From Ashinkailepas kermadecensis (lineage: Eukaryota > Arthropoda > Thecostraca > Neolepadidae), in NCBI GenBank assembly GCA_034440615.1, contig JAOTOM010005183.1, positions 1,306,001 to 1,370,000 on the forward strand: 64,000 bases of DNA. The letters are read 5' to 3'. The notes beneath the pieces are model-generated. The model was given only the letters and a program-made list of their open reading frames with translations, did not search any database and was not told the origin of the DNA. Below are positions 57,721-64,000 of this stretch, in pieces. Made by a program: the position numbers and the translations under genes. Position 1 is the first letter of the stretch. The number at the start of each line of letters is the position of its first letter.

Positions 57721-59237
57721 AGTTAGTATATATGTGATGCCATAAGCCTTCTTCCATATTCATAGTCAACTAATATTTACCTAGTGAATGAATCACAGCT
57801 TCTAATTTCTCAACTAGCTTGTAAGTATTTGTCTGGCATGCAAAATATGGAGTTAGACATGAAAAAGCCTCCACAAGTGTTTCAAAAGTCTGCAAACTAA
57901 TTAATGGAAGTAATCATAGACATTCTGTGCTAACAATAATGTGCTAGGTACTGCATTAATGTCAAGTCTACCGACATTCCCTGAGTAACATCGGCCCCCT
58001 GTGTCCACACAATTTCCTGGTGACACCCCTGAATGAGCATCTTCATGAATCAAAAATTCGTGACGACCCCCTGAATCAGCAAATCATCCCTTCAAGATCA
58101 AAATAATTGGAACAGCCTTGAATCGCACCTCCACTAGGCCGTCAGAGACAAATCCCTGGGAATGCCCATGAATTGGTTATTAATTGGCACCTCTGTCGCC
58201 TCCCCCTAGCTAATTCTCGGCGACGTCACTGCACCAGCGCCTACACATTCCACTCACGTGCGCGCAGCTGGCGATGGTTGTATTCAGCTGGCTACGTTGC
58301 TGACATAAGAAAGTCTGGATTGGTTTGATCATGACTTCATCCATAAACGAATGATCCTGTTACGAGTTCATCAACAAATACACAATCTTACCCCACTCCT
58401 CACCTAATGCAATGCTGTGTTATGACACCAAAGGTGAGTCCGAAAAATTAGGATCACATCCCACCTTCGGCCACTCCACTCACTGAACGAATATTTCCTC
58501 GGCAAATACAGCGTTAGCTTCCCATAACCTGACACAGCCTCATTTTCTCAAGTGAATTTGATGTCCTCGCACCACACAATCGTTTTGAAATAATGCCACA
58601 CTTACCAGACGCCATGGACTGCGGAACGAGGCAGTGGGACACCGGGATGCGGTACCCTCCTTAATTCTGGAGTTTTAATGTTGACCCTATATGGTTTTGG
58701 TTGGTTATTTGGGTTTAGGGGCCATCGACTGCGTTGGTCATACAGCGCCCACCTTGTATGGTTTTGACTGGAAAGAATCGACCCAAAAGCTTCCCGGTGC
58801 CCCCTTAAATTCGAATGTTCCACCACCTCTGCTGGAGACCCCTCTGCCCCATCCATACACTCCAACGAATCAAGAGTCTAGCTATTTTACCTTGTTTAAA
58901 TCGGTACACGTTTTCGTTGGCTTTGCACCAAATCAGGTGCGTTTTAGCTGGTTTTTGGGAGTATTGGGATTGTAAACAGTATCGGTAAAATGCAAAATTT
59001 GCATGCGTTTTCATGGGCTTCTTGGCCACATGTGTTGGTAAGTATAGGAGAGAAGGATGGAGAGATATCAGGGACATTGCTACTATTGTTACAATCGCAT
59101 TCAGTTTAACCTCTAGTATGCAACCAGTTTCATTCCTAATTTGTCGCCTTTGGCTCTGTGCATTAAGTCTGGAAGAAAGATTACAACATAGTTTCTCCAG
59201 TCAGCGAAGCAAACAAGTTGCAACAGGGTTTTTCTTG
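57721..59237. other. No recognisable gene
   Basis: Contains a SINE-C fragment at 58697-58755 (GGTTGGTTATTTGGGTTTAG, CATCGACTGCGTTGG, ACAGCGCCCA). Open frames elsewhere are unfamiliar. Confidence 0.4.
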
Positions 59238-59250
59238 TGTTTGCAGTCGA

Positions 59251-59410
59251 TGTCGGGGTAGCTCAATCGGTATGGGTTGAACTCTTGGTTGTACGACTGT
59301 GGGGCCGAATCCCACACACGGAAGGAGTGCACAGTCCACCCGCGACCAATTGGCGTGAGCAGCTAGCCACGCTATCTGACCTTGCAGTCGAATGCATTGT
59401 ATAAAAGCCC
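59251..59410 (+). mobile_element. SINE-B
   Basis: tRNA-like head GTCGGGGTAGCTCAATCGGT, ACTCTTGGTTGTACGACTG and T-arm GTGGGGCCGAATCCCAC, then the shared body CCCGCGACCAATTGGCGTGAG and a diverged tail. Its head matches 23008-23179, not SINE-A. It sits directly before a SINE-A copy in the same orientation. Confidence 0.75.
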
Positions 59411-59430
59411 AAGGTTCTTCTCTGTTTGCA

Positions 59431-59599
59431 GGGGACGGGTGGTCTAGGGGTAAGATGCTCGTCTCACAATCGAAAGGTTGTGGGTTCGAGTCTCACCTGT
59501 CGCTACTCTTCACCCGCGACCAATCGGCGTGAGAGATTGGCACTACATGACTCAACGGTCGACGTGACGTAAAACCAATAACCAACCAACCAATCAATC
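59431..59599 (+). mobile_element. SINE-A, full-length, with perfect 12-bp target duplication
   Basis: GGGGACGGGTGGTCTAGGGG head, GTGGGTTCGAGTCTCACC T-arm, shared body, tail (AACCAATAACCAACCAACC). TCTCTGTTTGCA lies at 59419-59430 and 59600-59611. About 700 bp upstream of the PDZD8 start. Confidence 0.93.
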
Positions 59600-59819
59600 T
59601 CTCTGTTTGCATTCATTCTACTGTAAAATGGTTGGTGAGGCTAATAGAGAACTTTTTCTTCAGATATTTGTATATTTGAAGATTATTAGAAGTCATCTTC
59701 GCTATGCAGATATGTTTAACATGATACCTCCACTCGTGAAAAAAAAAACGTTCCTTAACTTGCCGATGGGCGCTACATGACCGATGTAGTCGATGCGCCC
59801 TAATAACTAACTTAACTTG

Positions 59820-60137
59820 CCGAGCATTGAAAACTGCCACCGGTAATTATCGCATCACAGTAGAGTACTATTGTCTAACCGCTTTCCATGGTCGGGAGAG
59901 CTCGCCATTGTGTTGGCCAGTTTTTCCCGGTAGGATTATGACAAGCAAAGTCCTCACATGACTGGCGGCAACGTTTCCCGCAATACTGCAAAACAATAGC
60001 TCACTTTCGCAGTGGCAGAAAGCCAGGCTAGAAGCTCCGTACTCGCCTATCGTCGCAGCGAACGGGCCTGCCGTACAGTCTCAACAGCCGTGTGCGCGTT
60101 TCAGATGCTGTGAGCGGGAGTGGGGCCGCACCTCACA
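59820..60137 (+). promoter_or_regulatory. Presumed promoter and 5' UTR of the PDZD8 gene
   Basis: GC content rises sharply from ~60000. No TATA box is clear. A two-codon upstream ORF (ATG CTG TGA, 60105-60113) lies 24 nt before the main start. The region is assigned by position only. Confidence 0.35.
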
Positions 60138-60293
60138 ATGGTGGGATCTCTGCTACTCGCACTGTTCTGCATAGTGGTCGGCATCGCGCTGACGCTGGGC
60201 GTGCAGTACTATGTGCTGGAGAACTATTTCGAGAGCCTGCCCATCGTGGGGCCAACCGACAAGCCGACAGTCACCCACCCTAAGCTGCCCGAG
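60138..60293 (+). CDS. PDZD8: PDZD8 orthologue, coding exon 1
   Basis: 52 codons from ATG 60138 (context CACAATGG, first ATG after an in-frame TGA) to donor GAG|GTGACT, phase 0. It encodes a single hydrophobic helix (residues ~3-27: GSLLLALFCIVVGIALTLG) that would anchor the protein in the ER membrane, followed by a Pro-rich linker, as in known PDZD8 proteins. PDZD8 is an ER protein at contacts with mitochondria and late endosomes that carries an SMP lipid-transfer domain. The identification rests on exon 2-3 similarity. Exon 1 alone would be generic. The next two exons join in frame at matching phases. Confidence 0.8.
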
Positions 60294-60334
60294 GTGACTG
60301 ACGCGTGTGCCTGACTCGGGCTGCGAGCTCGGTG

Positions 60335-60474
60335 GTAGTGAGTGAGTGCATGGGTGCATGTGGTCATGTGTGTCAGTGAATGAATGAATGAATGGGTGAG
60401 TGAATATATATATATGAAGTGGTGAGTGGATGAATGGATGAGTGGGTGAATGAGTGATTCATTCATATATGGAT
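60335..60474. repeat. Degenerate TGAR tetranucleotide tract
   Basis: Runs of GTGAGTGAATGAATGG-type units and a short (AT)n lead into the pure GGAC array. They are probably the seed from which it expanded. Confidence 0.8.
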
Positions 60475-61275
60475 GGACGGACGGACGGACGGACGGACGG
60501 ACGGACGGACGGACGGACGGACGGACGGACGGACGGACGGACGGACGGACGGACGGACGGACGGACGGACGGACGGACGGACGGACGGACGGACGGACGG
60601 ACGGACGGACGGACGGACGGACGGACGGACGGACGGACGGACGGACGGACGGACGGACGGACGGACGGACGGACGGACGGACGGACGGACGGACGGACGG
60701 ACGGACGGACGGACGGACGGACGGACGGACGGACGGACGGACGGACGGACGACGGACGGACGGACGGACGGACGGACGGACGGACGGACGGACGGACGGA
60801 CGGACGGACGGACGGACGGACGGACGGACGGACGGACGGACGGACGGACGGACGGACGGACGGACGGACGGACGGACGGACGGACGGACGGACGGACGGA
60901 CGGACGGACGGACGGACGGACGGACGGACGGACGGACGGACGACGGACGGACGGACGGACGGACGGACGGACGGACGGACGGACGGACGGACGGACGGAC
61001 GGACGGACGGACGGACGGACGGACGGACGGACGGACGGACGGACGGACGGACGGACGGACGGACGGACGGACGGACGGACGGACGGACGGACGGACGGAC
61101 GGACGGACGGACGGACGGACGGACGGACGGACGGACGGACGGACGGACGGACGGACGGACGGACGGACGGACGGACGGACGGACGGACGGACGGACGGAC
61201 GGACGGACGGACGGACGGACGGACGGACGGACGGACGGACGGACGGACGGACGGACGGACGGACGGACGGACGGA
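60475..61275. repeat. (GGAC)n microsatellite, ~200 units, in PDZD8 intron 1
   Basis: About 800 bp of pure GGAC repeat. The only interruptions I see are two single-G losses (GACGACGG near 60750 and 60941), which split it into ~275, 190 and 330 bp blocks. One CpG per unit. All six frames are open (TDGR on plus, RPSV on minus), which is an artefact of a 4-bp period without stops. It may be longer or shorter in reality. Confidence 0.97.
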
Positions 61276-61929
61276 TAGTTCCATTGAATGATTAAGTGAG
61301 TTAGTGAAAGAAGGGAAGTGTTTGTATATGTGGGGCATGCTAGAGGGTGGGGGATCAACGGGCCAGAGATCATGCCATGTATATGTTTCACATTACGCAA
61401 AAGAGATATTACTCGACCGGCTACCTCTGTTCCTCGTCACGAGGGATAGCCCAGGACTGCCATGTTGTTATCTTCATGTATGGCCTTGCCCGCCCGATAG
61501 CATGAATTGGACATCTTGTATATACATCCGGTTAGCATTTACCGCTGGATAATCTAGGTTATGATTGCAATGTTTAAGCTTCAGTGAAGTTAATTCCCAC
61601 TGCTGATGTACGTAAGGTATCAGTGCCAGCCAGCATTGCCTTTGCGGAATTGGAACCGGTGTAGTTCTTAGCTCGACATCATTGAAAAAGTAGTCTCAGC
61701 GAGCAGTTTATTTCAGAATCTGCTGTGTCGGCATGTTTTTAGGAACCCTGATGCAATTTAGTCCACTATGGTGTCACGATGGCGTTCCTTTTGGGTTATT
61801 TCAGACATTATGAAAAGGTACAATACAGGACGCTTCCGACCTATTAGTGACTTCTCTCTATGCAGGGAATATCCAAGGAATTGACGCCACGGTATGCTTC
61901 TGACATTTTGATGGCATGTCGCGGCGCAG
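61276..61929 (+). other. PDZD8 intron 1, 3' part
   Basis: No repeats or other genes recognised. The acceptor is GCGGCGCAG at 61921-61929, with a weak pyrimidine tract. Confidence 0.6.
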
Positions 61930-62127
61930 GAACTGGCTGACGAGGTGCGGAAGGAAACGTACCAGAGGAAGGAGACATGTCTGGCCTTCAACCTGCTGGT
62001 GCAGATGCTCTTTGGGGATCTGGTGCACACGCCTCGTCTGCGACATTGGGTCCTCAACAAGATCCACTTGGAGTTCCAAGAACTGATGGCGCGTACCAGT
62101 GTTGGCAAGCTGTTCCATAACATTAGG
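61930..62127 (+). CDS. PDZD8: PDZD8 orthologue, coding exon 2 (SMP domain start)
   Basis: 66 codons between acceptor GCAG| (61929) and donor AGG|GTAAGA (62128), phase 0 on both sides. It encodes KETCLAFNLLVQMLFGDLVH, WVLNKIHLEFQELM and ARTSVGKLFHNI. The ETCxFLNxxxxFLFxELxxT... W(V/L)xKKIxxEFxELL pattern is the hallmark start of the SMP domain in PDZD8. The TEX2 SMP start is less similar. Short open frames on the opposite strand are shadows. Confidence 0.88.
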
Positions 62128-62784
62128 GTAAGATACGTTGTAAATTACGATAAGGTGTGAGGTAGGCTTCGTCACCGGGCACGGATGCGCCGGGACACAT
62201 TACGCGACTGGTGATGGCATGGTGCTGTGCGACTCGTGACTGGCTACGGAGTTGGTGTTGCCATCAAGTTTGGGAGGCTGTTGTGGTGTGCGGTCATGTG
62301 GGAGGATGGCAAGATGTTCTGGCAATGATGGATGATTAGGGAAGACTGTGCATCCAAATTTATTTTCAGTGGTCGTCGAATGTAAGTCATGTATTTGATA
62401 GCTACTTCAGAAGAAGCAAATAAAAGCGCCAAGGTGTATAATTTGTTCGTACCCTCGTAACATGATTGTGTTTCTCTGTCCAGCTCATAGCAGCTGTGTG
62501 ATATTTAAGTTTAACCAGGACATGATGATGTTTAATGTTAAACCAGGAATGGAAACAAAGGGGAATTGAGATTGGATACATTTTATATATCATTGATCTT
62601 TAGTTTGCAATGGATATGATCCAGCAAAAGTTCTAAGCACAATGTGTGAAAGGTGCAAAATCTTTGTGCTAAGGCGTATTTTTGCCAGTTGCGTTTTGTT
62701 TGCCTTTCCACATTTCCAAATTTGAACAGTGCATGCAGGTCATCACACCTTGCGAGTTACCTGACTACTGACCTGACACGGCAG
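62128..62784 (+). other. PDZD8 intron 2
   Basis: 657 bp, GTAAGA donor and GGCAG acceptor (62780-62784), with CTGAC branch-like words just upstream. AT-rich; nothing else recognised. Confidence 0.7.
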
Positions 62785-62977
62785 ATAAATGAGCTGGACC
62801 TGGGCGGACAGATGCCCGTATTCAAGAGCGTCACCACACAATACGTGTCGCTTCATCCTGTCACGCAGACAATAGAGCAACTGGACCTGCGACTGGATGT
62901 CGAGTACAACGGTGGGCTCAAGCTCAGTATCTTAGCCGATATTGTGCTGAACAGGAAGGGGTTCGTCTTCCTCAAGG
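62785..62977 (+). CDS. PDZD8: PDZD8 orthologue, coding exon 3 (SMP domain middle)
   Basis: 64 codons plus one base, from acceptor GGCAG| to donor AAGG|GTGAGT (phase 1). It encodes NELDLGGQMPVFKSV, LDLRLDVEYNGGLKLSILAD and VLNRKGFVFLK, matching the PDZD8 SMP segment with DxxLGxxxPxxK and VEYNGGxxLxIxxDxV. Exons 1-3 give 182 residues in order. The rest of the SMP domain and the PDZ, C2-like and C1 parts expected in the family lie beyond the window. Confidence 0.88.
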
Positions 62978-64000
62978 GTGAGTGTCACACTGCCTGCTTG
63001 CGTAATGTGTCCTCTGCCACTTTGCATGGGTATGCTGTGTGGTAGGCCGACAAGGAACTCAAAATTTACCAGGAGATATTCCTCTTGATTTGTAGTATCG
63101 TTGGATCTGTGCTGAACGATTTATAGGCGACACGCTAAGATATGGAGCGTAGGACGCATACCACACGGCGAGGGAAACATGGTTTGCCATTTCAAAAAGA
63201 TTGTTCTCGAATAATGACACGAGGTCATCTGCGCTGGAACCCATCTGGCGGAGGTTCGCACCAGGGGACACCATCGTCACTTGGCGTCCTCACCGCCGGA
63301 CACCATCCTCATTCGACGTCCTGAATCGCCCACCACAATATCCAGGTACAACGATGTCAAAACCAGCACAACAAAGCAGAAGCGCAACCGGAATGCCATT
63401 ATTAGGCCGACAGCAATCTTTAGCCAGTTTGTCACCGGGGCCACTTAACCCTGTCAGGGGGAGGGGGGCACTAAATTCCCCGTCGTGTTTTTGTATGTAG
63501 CTCCTAAATGCTTAGAGCGATTATCCTGAGACTTGGTGATTTTCCCTGATAATCGTTTTCACAGGGTACCGTTTTTAACCGCTACTCTGGTAAGAGTTGC
63601 CACATGGAGTGAGTTTCTGAGGGATGGAAGGTTTTTTCTAGCTTTGTATCCAACTGTAGACATTCAGGCATCAAGAGAAGTTAGCTTCAGTTGTCCATTT
63701 TAAGAGCATGGCTTGTTCAGTCTGTAAATTGAATTGTGAGGACCATCCCATCTGGATGTTCTTGACAGTCCCTGAAGAAGATTCTGATGATAATGGTGCT
63801 CTTCCCAACAGTTCCCATATCAGGCGTGGACTTCGGATGATACTGATATTTGATCACCATAATCGCCATCAAATTGCAGTCCATTTTCCGAGTTGCTGAT
63901 TCTGCTGTTACCAAAGTGTGCCGCTATTGTGTCATGTATCTTTATGTCTAGGTTATCTTTGTTGAGGACGACACAACCTTTCTACGTATCGGTGAAAGTA
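62978..64000 (+). other. PDZD8 intron 3 (incomplete)
   Basis: No segment continues the SMP sequence in phase 1, so the next exon is off the right edge. A repeated GGACACCATC... phrase occurs at 63267 and 63298. A 63-codon open frame at 63708-63899 resembles nothing known. Confidence 0.55.

Noticed and set aside
59440..59512. Possible genuine tRNA gene (T-loop TTCGAGT, box-A-like sequence)
   Set aside because: The acceptor ends do not pair and the same sequence heads a dispersed SINE with target duplications.
60450..61400. Long open frames on both strands encoding (TDGR)n and (RPSV)n
   Set aside because: A 4-bp repeat lacking stop words keeps every frame open; no protein is implied.
63708..63899. 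63-codon frame with CSVCKLNCEDHP start as next PDZD8 exon
   Set aside because: It does not continue the SMP sequence, has no matching phase-1 acceptor, and resembles no PDZD8 segment.

Overview
This is a repeat-dense eukaryotic window, most likely from an arthropod (crustacean or chelicerate rather than a small-genome insect). Reasons: spliced genes with GT/AG junctions, many scattered (AACCT)n/(TTAGG)n stretches, tRNA-derived SINEs, CR1/L2-like LINEs, a Penelope-like remnant, and pogo-, Merlin- and hAT-type DNA transposons. Nothing prokaryotic is present. The arthropod call is an inference, and species cannot be read from the sequence.

Only two segments look like host genes. (1) On the minus strand, 21500-15602 is one unusually long GC-rich exon of about 1,966 codons. 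It starts at a well-placed ATG directly after an in-frame stop and ends at a consensus splice donor (CAG|GTGAGT). I do not recognise the protein, and its downstream exons are not identified. (2) On the plus strand from 60138 to beyond the right edge lie the first three coding exons of a PDZD8 orthologue (ER-anchored SMP-domain lipid-transfer protein), with matching intron phases. Intron 1 carries an ~800 bp (GGAC)n microsatellite. A third gene-like exon (53066-52729, minus) encodes a Merlin/IS1595-type zinc-binding N-terminus with a good splice donor; it may be a transposon or a captured gene.

The rest is mobile DNA, often nested. 0-3.6 kb: direct repeats and an AACCT-rich dispersed family. 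3.75-7.4 kb: a pogo/CENP-B-type element with an intact DD36D triad, a 25-residue VNTR, a C-terminal PHD-like finger and three in-frame TAG codons. 12.1-12.7 kb: a compound tetranucleotide microsatellite including ~250 bp of (CCCG)n. 23-30.7 kb: Penelope-like and LINE remnants, SINEs and two ~500 bp hAT-type MITEs, including a LINE > SINE > MITE nest. 32-34 kb: AACCT-rich repeats. 35.5-37.2 kb: a LINE with endonuclease and the start of its RT.

The most unusual part is 38-55 kb, where four foldback structures cluster. 38.50-42.00 kb is a giant palindrome built of ~165 bp monomers, many carrying a TGACCTnAGGTCA everted repeat. 44.82-50.15 kb is an element with ~1.2 kb terminal inverted repeats, a candidate 8-bp target duplication and an internal degraded ORF; a LINE is inserted in its left TIR. 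Smaller foldbacks lie at 50.96-51.56 and 54.15-54.58 kb. The 44.8-50.1 kb element and the 165-bp palindrome are the best candidates for something undescribed.
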